From the NCBI GenBank assembly GCA_937880075.1, contig CALFLM010000054.1:1-61295 (forward strand): a stretch of DNA of 61,295 nt, written 5' to 3'. Of the stretch, positions 54,465 to 61,295 are shown piece after piece. This DNA comes from an uncultured Romboutsia sp. Lineage in GTDB: Bacteria; Bacillota; Clostridia; Peptostreptococcales; Peptostreptococcaceae. Each line of letters begins with the position of its first letter. Position 1 is the first letter of the stretch. The notes beneath the pieces are model-generated. The model did not search any database. It was given only the letters and a program-made list of their open reading frames with translations, and was not told where the DNA came from. Made by a program: the position numbers and the translations under genes.

Positions 54465-56255
54465 ATGGAAACTCTAAATGGCTTAAAGAGAACTCATTAC
54501 TGTGGGGACTTAAGAGAAAGCAATATAAATGAAGAAGTTGTACTTATGGGATGGGTACAAAAGAAAAGAAACTTAGGGGGATTAGTATTCGTTGACCTAA
54601 GAGATAGAAGTGGGTTATGTCAAATAATATTCGATACTGATGTAAATGCAGAAGCTTTTACTAAGGCTGAAAAATTAGGTTCAGAATATGTTGTTGCAGT
54701 TAAGGGAAAAGTTGCAGAAAGATCATCTAAAAACCCTAACATGCCAACTGGAGATATCGAAGTATTTGCTACTGAATTAAAAATATTAAATAAATCAGAA
54801 ACACCACCAATATATATAAAAGATGACGATAATGTTTCTGAAGAATTAAGATTAAAATATAGATACTTAGATTTAAGAAAACCATCTATGCAAAATAACT
54901 TAATGTTAAGAAGTAGAGTTGCTGGAATAGTTAGAAATTACTTAACTGAAAATAATTTCTGTGAAATAGAAACTCCATTTTTAATAAAACCAACTCCAGA
55001 AGGTGCTAGAGACTATTTAGTACCAAGTAGAGTTAATGAAGGAAAGTTTTATGCATTACCGCAATCACCACAATTATTCAAACAATTATTAATGGTAAGT
55101 GGTATGGATAGATACTTCCAAATAGTTAAGTGTTTTAGAGATGAAGACTTAAGAGCTGATCGTCAACCAGAGTTTACTCAAATAGACTGTGAAATGTCAT
55201 TTGTAGAAGAAGAAGACGTTAGAGCTATAATGGAAAAAATGATACAAAGAATATTCAAAGAAGTATTAAATGTAGAAGTTAGTTTACCACTTCCAGTTAT
55301 GCCTTATGCTGAGGCTATGGAAAGATATGGTTCAGACAAGCCTGATACTAGATTTGGATATGAATTAACTAATATATCTGATATAGTAGCTAATTGTGGA
55401 TTTGGAGTATTTGCAAATGCTACTAAAAAAGGTATGAGTGTTAGAGGTATAAACGTAGAAGGTAAAGCAGAAGAATTTACTAAAAAGCAAATAGGTAAAT
55501 TAGAAGACCATGCTAAAACTTATAAAGCTAAAGGTCTTGCTTGGATGAAGGTTGGAGCTAACAGAGAGATTACTTCTCCAATAGCTAAATTCTTTACTGA
55601 AGAAGAAATGACTGCAATACTTGACAGAATGAATGCTAAAGAAGGTGACTTATTATTATTCGTTGCTGACAAGGATTCAGTAGTATTTGATGCATTAGGT
55701 CAAGTTAGACTTGAAGTAGCAAGAAGACTTGATTTATTAGATAACAGTGTTTACAAAATGTTATGGGTAACTGAATTCCCATTATTTGAAGAAGATGAAG
55801 AAATAGGAAGATTCATAGCTAAGCATCACCCATTCACATCTCCAATAGATGAAGATTTAGATAAATTAGAGAGCGGTGATAAAGCATCTTTAAGAGCTAA
55901 GGCTTATGATATAGTTATAAATGGATATGAAGTAGGTGGAGGAAGTGTTAGAATATTCAATTCTGATGTTCAAAAGAGAATGTTTAGTGCATTAGGACTT
56001 TCTGAAGAAGAAGCTTACGAAAAGTTTGGATTCTTATTAGATGCGTTCAAATATGGAACTCCTCCTCACGCAGGTATAGCATTTGGTATGGATAGATTAA
56101 TCATGATACTTGCTGGAACTACTAACATAAAAGATGTTATAGCATTCCCTAAAAATCAAAGTGCAGTTTGCCCAATGACAAATGCCCCAGCTATAGCTGA
56201 TGAAGAACAACTTAAAGAGTTAAGTATAAAGCTAGAGTTAGAAAATCAAGAATAA
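54465..56255 (+). CDS. aspS: Aspartyl-tRNA synthetase
   Basis: A class IIb synthetase of the bacterial type. An OB-fold anticodon domain (residues 1-105, VLMGWVQKKRNLGGLVFVDL) is followed by catalytic motif 2 (FRDEDLRADRQPEFTQID), a GAD insertion domain (about 285-420) and motif 3 (GIAFGMDRL). Length is 596 aa. The ATG follows GGAGGAT. It stands 216 bases after hisS, so it may have its own promoter. Confidence 0.98.
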   Translation: METLNGLKRTHYCGDLRESNINEEVVLMGWVQKKRNLGGLVFVDLRDRSGLCQIIFDTDVNAEAFTKAEKLGSEYVVAVKGKVAERSSKNPNMPTGDIEVFATELKILNKSETPPIYIKDDDNVSEELRLKYRYLDLRKPSMQNNLMLRSRVAGIVRNYLTENNFCEIETPFLIKPTPEGARDYLVPSRVNEGKFYALPQSPQLFKQLLMVSGMDRYFQIVKCFRDEDLRADRQPEFTQIDCEMSFVEEEDVRAIMEKMIQRIFKEVLNVEVSLPLPVMPYAEAMERYGSDKPDTRFGYELTNISDIVANCGFGVFANATKKGMSVRGINVEGKAEEFTKKQIGKLEDHAKTYKAKGLAWMKVGANREITSPIAKFFTEEEMTAILDRMNAKEGDLLLFVADKDSVVFDALGQVRLEVARRLDLLDNSVYKMLWVTEFPLFEEDEEIGRFIAKHHPFTSPIDEDLDKLESGDKASLRAKAYDIVINGYEVGGGSVRIFNSDVQKRMFSALGLSEEEAYEKFGFLLDAFKYGTPPHAGIAFGMDRLIMILAGTTNIKDVIAFPKNQSAVCPMTNAPAIADEEQLKELSIKLELENQE

Positions 56256-56260
56256 TAGAT

Positions 56261-56290
56261 AAAAAGTACCTCATATTGAGGTACTTTTTT
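56261..56290 (+). terminator. aspS terminator
   Basis: AAAAAGTACCTCA pairs with TGAGGTACTTTTT around a three-base loop, ending in T residues. Confidence 0.93.
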
Positions 56291-56410
56291 ATTTATAATT
56301 TAATTACTTAATAGTATCATTATATAGTAATCGAACTTAATAATAAATGTATTTAATGTGTATCAAATCAATACTTATCTTAGAACTTGTAAAATAGTTA
56401 TAGATTACAT

Positions 56411-56668
56411 TTACACACTTTTATAAGATCGATTACTATATTTATCAGATAAAGATTTTTCACCTATTTCAACTAGTTTTTTAGAAGTCATTTAACTAAT
56501 CTCAACACCTGATTTTATATTTTCATCCATTTCATCTAAAGTGCATTGAGTAGCAAAGTTATTTATTTTATCAGCTCTCATATTATAGTAATATCCAAGT
56601 TCAGACGATATCTCCATCTTAAGATTATTTAAAGCCTCTCTAGCATTATTTTTACTTTGTAAATCCAT
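56411..56668 (-). pseudogene. Alpha/beta-type small acid-soluble spore protein gene with an in-frame stop
   Basis: Alpha/beta SASPs coat spore DNA. Reading starts at the ATG at 56668, six bases after AAGGAGG. The first 58 codons (ending at the TAA at 56492-56494) contain ALNNLKMEISSELG, the family's first signature. In the same frame, directly after this TAA, 26 more codons encode MTSKKLVEIGEKSL, the family's second signature, then a normal stop. So one TAA interrupts an otherwise intact gene. It may be a recent pseudogene, a sequencing error, or a truncated protein with reduced function. The middle region also lacks the usual conserved glycine stretch. Confidence 0.8.
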
Positions 56669-56700
56669 ACTACTCCTCCTTAAAATTTTCATATATATCT

Positions 56701-56807
56701 TTTAATTAAAATACTTTATTAGGTAAAGTTATTATTTTGTATTGTTAAAAAATACAATAAAATTATTTTATAATGTAGAATTATTATTAGAATATATATA
56801 TATATAA
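56701..56807. repeat. AT-rich repeat, copy 2 (paired with 41508-41620)
   Basis: Matches the first copy over about 105 bases with a few changes and one four-base gap. It begins about 30 bases upstream of the SASP start (minus strand) and lies in the 386-base gap before csoR; nothing else coding is seen in that gap. Confidence 0.85.
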
Positions 56808-56941
56808 ATATCATTAACTTAAAATAAAGAACTTATAACATAAAATTTTGTAAAATTTATAAAAGATAATATTAAAAATGAGATTTTCAAAGATTATAAT
56901 AGAATCTATTTATTATTAAAATAAAAGGGTTTTAAGTAAAA

Positions 56942-56970
56942 TTGTAAGAACTAATAAAATTAGGTATAAT
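56942..56970 (+). promoter_or_regulatory. Candidate promoter of the csoR-type operon
   Basis: TTGTAA (56942-56947), a 17-base spacer and TATAAT (56965-56970), 85 bases upstream of the start codon. Confidence 0.7.
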
Positions 56971-57054
56971 AAAGTATAAAAATATATGATATTTTAATGT
57001 ATATATAATATTATTATAAATATAATTAACCATAAATAATATAAGAGGTGTAAA

Positions 57055-57315
57055 ATGCAAGATAAAGACATACTTATAAAAAGGCTAAATAGAATAGAAG
57101 GTCAAGTTAAAGGTATACAAAAAATGGTAGAGGAAGAAAGGTATTGCATAGATATATTAACTCAAATATCTGCAATAAGGTCAGCTATAAATAAAGTTGG
57201 ATCTATAATACTAGAAAATCATATAAAGGGGTGCGTGGTAAATAGTATAAAAGAGGACAATAGTGAAGAATCAATAGCCGAGCTTATGAAGACTATAGAT
57301 AAATTTACAAAATAG
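57055..57315 (+). CDS. Metal-sensing transcriptional repressor, CsoR/FrmR/RcnR family
   Basis: An 86-aa all-helical repressor. The start RLNRIEGQVKGIQKMVEEERYC (in parts) is typical; Cys31, His56 and Cys60 form the Cys-His-Cys set of CsoR copper sensors (in FrmR-like proteins the second and third differ). A Cu(I) sensor is the best guess, but no copper ATPase or chaperone is adjacent. The ATG follows AGAGGTG. It is co-transcribed with rseC, 13 bases downstream. Confidence 0.9.
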   Translation: MQDKDILIKRLNRIEGQVKGIQKMVEEERYCIDILTQISAIRSAINKVGSIILENHIKGCVVNSIKEDNSEESIAELMKTIDKFTK

Positions 57316-57328
57316 GGGGGGATTTAAA

Positions 57329-57781
57329 ATGAATCAACAGGGATATATTGTTGAAATAGTAGATGGTGTAACTGCAAAACTAAAATTAAAGCGTTATTCA
57401 GCATGTGCATCTTGTGGCAAGTGTGCAACTACATCTGAAGAAAAAGAAATAATAGTTGAGGTAGATAACACTATAGGTGCTAAAGTAGGGGATAGAGTTG
57501 AAGTTAATATGGAAACTGTAAATGTATTAAAGGCAGCATTTATAGCTTATACAATACCTTTGGTAGCTTTACTTTTAGGTACTGTAGGAACTTTCTATGG
57601 ATTAAAAGCACTAAACATTACTAGTAATGTAGAGTTTATAAGTGGTGGAGTAGGATTAATATTTACTTTTATATCATTTTTAATATTAAAGAAAAATGAC
57701 AAAAAGCTTAGAGGTAGCAAAGAATATATACCTATAGTTACAAGAATAATTGTAAGTAGTGGGAGTGAAATAACTTTATAG
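57329..57781 (+). CDS. RseC/MucC family membrane protein
   Basis: A 150-aa protein of the SoxR-reducing RseC family. An N-terminal cytoplasmic domain carries the Cys motif SACASCGKCA (about residues 25-34) and two membrane segments follow at about 72-92 and 98-118. In other bacteria RseC belongs to the Rnf-related electron transfer set. Here it follows the CsoR-type gene, suggesting metal or redox control. The ATG follows GGGGGG. Confidence 0.88.
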   Translation: MNQQGYIVEIVDGVTAKLKLKRYSACASCGKCATTSEEKEIIVEVDNTIGAKVGDRVEVNMETVNVLKAAFIAYTIPLVALLLGTVGTFYGLKALNITSNVEFISGGVGLIFTFISFLILKKNDKKLRGSKEYIPIVTRIIVSSGSEITL

Positions 57782-57817
57782 AATAAATAAACGTGTTATT
57801 TAAATAATTTAAAAATG

Positions 57818-57911
57818 GAGCATATAAGGATATAGATATTAAGATGAAATAATATGTATAAAATTTATACAAATGGTAGCTATATAATAAACCATATATC
57901 TTAATATGCTC
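57818..57911. other. Possible three-way-junction RNA/DNA structure
   Basis: An outer stem (57818-57834 with 57895-57911; GAGCATAT with ATATGCTC at its base) encloses two inner hairpins: GTATAAA (57856-57862) with TTTATAC (57864-57870), and ATGGT (57873-57877) with ACCAT (57891-57895). It lies between convergent genes and could be a terminator, a small element or a structured RNA. Confidence 0.5.
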
Positions 57912-57953
57912 TATTTATATTTTAAAATCGTTATATTGATATTTTAATTAAAC

Positions 57954-58415
57954 CTATTTATTTTTATGAACTTTATCTAATGAAACTATATTTAAAGTTC
58001 TAGCTAATGATGTTATAACTAAAACTCCAAGGGAGATTGCTCCACCTACAAATAATACATTTGCCCCCTTAGATATTGCAAGTTGATAATTTGACTGAAC
58101 TAAATAAAGCATAGTGTTGTACATTCCAAGACCTGGAACTAAAGGTATAATACCTGGTATTACAAATAATATTGCAGGATATTTTAATTTTCTAGCTAGA
58201 ACTTCACTTATCAAAGCAACTAAAGCGGCAGACAAAAAGTTTGCTAATATATCATTATTTGTAGCATTGATTAAATAATAATAAACACTCCAACCAATAC
58301 CACCAGTTAAACCTGCCGGTATAAGAGCAGATTTAGGTACTTTTAAAAATACTGAGAATCCAATAGTAGCAATAGTTGAGTATAAAAAGTGCATGTAAAC
58401 GGGCATATCTGTCAT
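57954..58415 (-). CDS. Threonine/serine exporter, small subunit (ThrE C-terminal domain type)
   Basis: A 153-aa membrane protein of the DUF3815/ThrE_2 family, with five predicted segments and the motif IPGIIPLVPGLGMY at about residues 80-93. It starts at the ATG overlapping the stop of the upstream subunit (TAATG), with AGGAGGTG upstream. A longer in-frame start at 58442 is not supported. It probably pairs with that protein as one split exporter of threonine or serine. Confidence 0.9.
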   Translation of the reverse strand: MTDMPVYMHFLYSTIATIGFSVFLKVPKSALIPAGLTGGIGWSVYYYLINATNNDILANFLSAALVALISEVLARKLKYPAILFVIPGIIPLVPGLGMYNTMLYLVQSNYQLAISKGANVLFVGGAISLGVLVITSLARTLNIVSLDKVHKNK

Positions 58416-59203
58416 TAGAATACACCTCCTAATCTGACCCATAAATCTAATACTAAACCAACACCACAGGCAATTGCTATTGCTGTCATACCTGCATCAA
58501 ATGCACGAGCAACACCAGAGATTAAATCTCCGGAAATCAAATCTCTAATACCTTTTATAAAGGAAACTCCTGGAAGTAGTGGCATAATAGATCCAACTAT
58601 TAACATTCTTGGAGTATCAAGAATTCCAATATGGCTAAGCAAAACTCCGACTATAGCTATAAAGGTAGACGCTAATAGACTTGAAAATGCAGGTATTGAG
58701 CTTAGTTTCATAATTTTATTGTAAAATAATACTGCAAATATTGAAGTTATAAAAGTGCATATGAAATTTGCTAAATTATTTCCACCTAAAAGCCCTGCGA
58801 AAAATGCAGAACCAACTCCTGTAAAAAAGTACACTACTTTTGAAGAGTAGCTATTAACTTGAACTATATCCTTTAGTTTATCCATGGCATCATCTATTGT
58901 TAAATTAGTATTATTAACAAACTCTCTAGAAAAATTATTAAGTAAAGCGATTTTATTTAAATCTATAGACCTAGATTTAATAGTCTTCATAAAAGTTAAT
59001 CCATCGAATCTATCATCAGATATTATTATCACAGTAGGTGATGTAAAGACATTTATGTAGTAAAAGCCTCTTGATTTACAAATTCTAAGTAGACTATCTT
59101 CTACACGGTAAGTTTCTGCACCATTAGATAGCATGAGTTCTCCTATAAATAATGCTAATCTAAGGATGTCTTTTTTATAATTTGGATTGTATTCACTATT
59201 CAT
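58415..59203 (-). CDS. Threonine/serine exporter, large subunit (ThrE/DUF1212)
   Basis: A 262-aa protein of the ThrE/DUF1212 family. A cytoplasmic N-terminal region (GELMLSNGAETYRVEDSLLR at about residues 17-36) is followed by about five membrane segments from residue 125, with the motif SIMPLLPGVSFIKGIRDLI-type ending (PLLPG). The ATG follows GGAGG. It overlaps the small subunit by one base, so the two halves are translationally coupled. Confidence 0.92.
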   Translation of the reverse strand: MNSEYNPNYKKDILRLALFIGELMLSNGAETYRVEDSLLRICKSRGFYYINVFTSPTVIIISDDRFDGLTFMKTIKSRSIDLNKIALLNNFSREFVNNTNLTIDDAMDKLKDIVQVNSYSSKVVYFFTGVGSAFFAGLLGGNNLANFICTFITSIFAVLFYNKIMKLSSIPAFSSLLASTFIAIVGVLLSHIGILDTPRMLIVGSIMPLLPGVSFIKGIRDLISGDLISGVARAFDAGMTAIAIACGVGLVLDLWVRLGGVF

Positions 59204-59439
59204 AAAAAACCTCCAATAAAATATATAAAGATTATATCAAATATTTTCTTATTATTATTTAAAAATACGATAAATTATATTTTATTTTTCCTAAAATGAA
59301 TAATTTTTATTAGCAAAAAGTTACAAGATATATTATAAAACCTAATAGATTTATGTGATTTATATAAAACTGCAATTATGAACAAGTTTAATTAAAGTTC
59401 ATATAATTATTAATAACATAAATTTAAGGGGGAATAAAA

Positions 59440-60810
59440 TTGGTATTAACAGGAGCTCATTACATCTATATTTTATTCATGTTAGTAGTATTAATAACTA
59501 TGATTATGAAAAAAGAAAGTGTAATACCATGTATATTAGGTATATTTGCTTTAGGACTTTATTACAACAGAAGTTTAATAGGAGCACTTATATCAATATT
59601 TTTGGCATTAAATGTAGCGTTAAATGAATTAGGTCCAGTAATTTTAATAATAGGTATTATGGTTTCGCTATCAAAGGCACTAGAAGAGAATAAAGCCATT
59701 GATTTTATGGTAGGTCCAATTTCTAGAGTAGTTAAAAATCCTACTAGTGCATTTTTCATATCAGGTATATCTATGCTATTAATGTCTTGGTTTTTCTGGC
59801 CATCACCAGCAACAGCACTTGTAGGAGCTATATTTTTACCTATAGCTATAAAAGCTGGTCTTCCTGCAATAGGACTTGCAATGGCTATCAATCTATTTGG
59901 TCACGGTATAGCATTATCTACTGACTTTATAATACAAGGAGCACCTTCTATAACATCAGGAGCAGCTGGTATAGGCGTAAATGAAGTTATGAGTGAAGGT
60001 ATGATACTTTATATTGTAATGGCAGTAGTTACTATAGGAACAGCTTTTTATATTCTAAGAAGAGATTTAAAAAATGGTAACTTAAATTATGAAGTCGCAC
60101 AAACAACAGATATAGAAAAGAAAGATATTTCTTTAAATGCTAAAATATCCATATGGATAGTTATAATAACATTTATACTAGATATAATAGCTATGTATAA
60201 ATTTGACCTTAAAGGTGGAGATGCTACTGGGTTACTTGGAGGAACGGCTTTAATGTTATTAATAATAATAAACTTTATGAATAATCCAAAAACAACACTT
60301 GATAAAGTTACAGAGCAAATAGTTGGAGGATTCGTGTTTGGTATAAACATATTTGCGGTAATAATACCTATAGCAGCATTTTTCTATATGGGGGATATGT
60401 CTTTAGTAACAGTATTTGGTGATGTTTTAGCAAAAGGATATCAAGGACTTTTAGGTGATATAGGTCTAGCTTTATCTAAAGCAGTTCCATTTAATAAAGT
60501 TGCAGCTGCAAGTATAGAAACAGTAGTTGGTGGTATAACAGGACTTGATGGTTCATCATTTTCTGGAATGTCTTTAGCTGGTTCAACTGCAGCTGTGTTT
60601 GGAACAGCTATAGACGCAAATGTAGGAGCTTTATCAGCTTTAGGTCAAATAGCAGCTACATGGGTAGGTGGAGGATGTATAGTTCCTTGGGCATTAGCAC
60701 CAGTAGCAGCTATATGTGGTGTAAAACCAGTTGACTTAGCTAAAAGAAATATTATACCTGTAATGATTGGACTTGTGGTAACGACAGTAGTCGCGATATT
60801 TATTATTTAG
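59440..60810 (+). CDS. Integral membrane permease of the ion transporter type, substrate unknown
   Basis: A 456-aa protein with about 11-12 predicted membrane segments. The motif WPSPATALVGAIFLP at about residues 124-138 and the second-half motif GGITGLDGSSFSGMSLAGSTAAVFG near residue 365-390 resemble ion transporter superfamily carriers with inverted repeats. I cannot fix the substrate. It starts at TTG behind AAGGGGGAA. It is monocistronic with its own terminator, divergent from thrE. Confidence 0.8.
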   Translation: MVLTGAHYIYILFMLVVLITMIMKKESVIPCILGIFALGLYYNRSLIGALISIFLALNVALNELGPVILIIGIMVSLSKALEENKAIDFMVGPISRVVKNPTSAFFISGISMLLMSWFFWPSPATALVGAIFLPIAIKAGLPAIGLAMAINLFGHGIALSTDFIIQGAPSITSGAAGIGVNEVMSEGMILYIVMAVVTIGTAFYILRRDLKNGNLNYEVAQTTDIEKKDISLNAKISIWIVIITFILDIIAMYKFDLKGGDATGLLGGTALMLLIIINFMNNPKTTLDKVTEQIVGGFVFGINIFAVIIPIAAFFYMGDMSLVTVFGDVLAKGYQGLLGDIGLALSKAVPFNKVAAASIETVVGGITGLDGSSFSGMSLAGSTAAVFGTAIDANVGALSALGQIAATWVGGGCIVPWALAPVAAICGVKPVDLAKRNIIPVMIGLVVTTVVAIFII

Positions 60811-61160
60811 CCTCATAAATGTAGAGTATATTAAATGAGCTTTTATCATTTAATATACTCTATTTTTATATTGAAGGTGTTAATAGAATCATATTTATTT
60901 AAAAATAACAATAGATAGTGATTTTGATGATAACATAGTTTATGAAAACTAAAAATTATCATTAATAACATATTTTTTCAATAATTTAGAAGAGAAAATT
61001 GATTAAAGTCTTGATGCAATTTACACATTATAATTTTAGATAATAAAGTACATAAAGTTTAGATAGTGCTTAGAAGATTGTATTAGATTTTGGATATAAA
61101 AGCTAAATATGGATAATAAAATTAAGGGAAAAATACAAAAAAATAAAAAGTTTCAAAAAA
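60811..61160. other. Intergenic region before the putative rrn promoter
   Basis: About 350 bases of AT-rich DNA holding the permease terminator; no ORF with a ribosome binding site is seen. Confidence 0.55.
60822..60862 (+). terminator. Permease terminator
   Basis: A perfect 17-bp stem (TAGAGTATATTAAATGA with TCATTTAATATACTCTA) with a seven-base loop is followed by TTTTTATA. Confidence 0.92.
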
Positions 61161-61174
61161 AATGTAAAAAAGTA

Positions 61175-61203
61175 TTGACCATATTAATTTAAGGTGATAT
61201 AGT
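61175..61203 (+). promoter_or_regulatory. Strong promoter of a putative rRNA operon
   Basis: TTGACC (61175-61180), a 17-base spacer and TATAGT (61198-61203) with an extended TG motif upstream. Confidence 0.75.
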
Positions 61204-61295
61204 AATACTTGTCCTTGAGAAAGAGACAAATAATAAAAAGTGAACTTTGAAAATTAAACAGTAGGTTAATTTATAGAATTGAAACTAAACAAACC
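61204..61295 (+). other. rRNA operon leader (start of rrn transcript, cut by window end)
   Basis: The segment contains GAACTTTGAAAATTAAACAG (61243-61262), which resembles the leader found before 16S rRNA genes in clostridia and includes boxA-like antitermination sequence. The 16S gene is expected within about 100 bases of the window end; none of it is visible here. Confidence 0.7.

Noticed and set aside
1..61295. Prophage, insertion sequence or tRNA genes
   Set aside because: No integrase, transposase, phage structural gene or tRNA-like sequence was found.

Overview
The window is low-GC chromosomal DNA of a spore-forming anaerobic Firmicute. Gene content points to the Peptostreptococcaceae (Clostridioides/Paraclostridium/Romboutsia-like): pyruvate formate-lyase, a sigma-F operon, SpoVA, SpoIVB, CwlD, a SCIFF peptide with its radical SAM maturase, DUF1540 and DUF1576 proteins, and many TTG/GTG starts behind strong AGGAGG sites. 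Species was not determined. I see no prophage, plasmid, insertion-sequence transposase, CRISPR array or tRNA gene; most of the window is ordinary core genome.

Layout. 1-3.5 kb: pflA and pflB (minus strand). 3.7-6.5 kb: a cation exchanger and a DEAD-box helicase. 6.7-11.3 kb: spoIIAA-spoIIAB-sigF, a terminator, then spoVAA-AB-AC-AD-AE. 11.3-18.4 kb: a class A PBP, yunB, spoIVB, an orphan small protein, cwlD and a Zn-phospholipase-C-like protein. 18.4-24.7 kb: an ABC-F protein, a DUF1461 membrane protein, a Cys-rich small protein, hflX, a HEAT protein, a Nudix-like protein and yigZ. 24.8-27.4 kb (minus strand): paired half-size TauE/SafE permeases, and DUF1576 with a coupled small protein. 27.6-32.4 kb: nadE, yebC, an MBL lipoprotein, DUF1540, an orphan and a BofC-like protein. 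32.5-43.7 kb: ruvCAB, queA, a PsiE-like protein, tgt, yajC, TIGR04086, the SCIFF peptide (scfA), an orphan, murJ, an HD protein, scfB and a gamma-carbonic anhydrase. 43.7-56.3 kb: a UbiB-type kinase, recJ, apt, relA, dtd, an MBL hydrolase, hemZ, hisS and aspS. 56.4-61.3 kb: an interrupted SASP gene, a CsoR-type repressor, RseC, the two ThrE subunits, a permease, and finally a strong promoter and leader typical of an rRNA operon, so 16S rRNA probably begins just past the window end.

Themes. Sporulation genes are concentrated in 6.7-18 kb: forespore sigma factor control, DPA uptake, the SpoIVB signalling protease and cortex amidase, with a BofC-like protein at 31.8 kb. The 32.5-43.7 kb block combines DNA repair, queuosine modification, secretion and ranthipeptide biosynthesis; scfA and scfB are 3.2 kb apart, each with its own promoter-like sequence. 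The least explained signals are non-coding: a ~98-bp inverted-repeat element found twice downstream of genes, a modular intergenic repeat in four places, a ~110-bp AT-rich repeat in two places, and a possible three-way-junction structure at 57.8 kb. Small proteins of unknown role are at 16.3, 25.8, 31.3 and 38.8 kb. Nothing here is clearly a new multi-gene system; these repeats and the SASP with an in-frame stop are the best leads.
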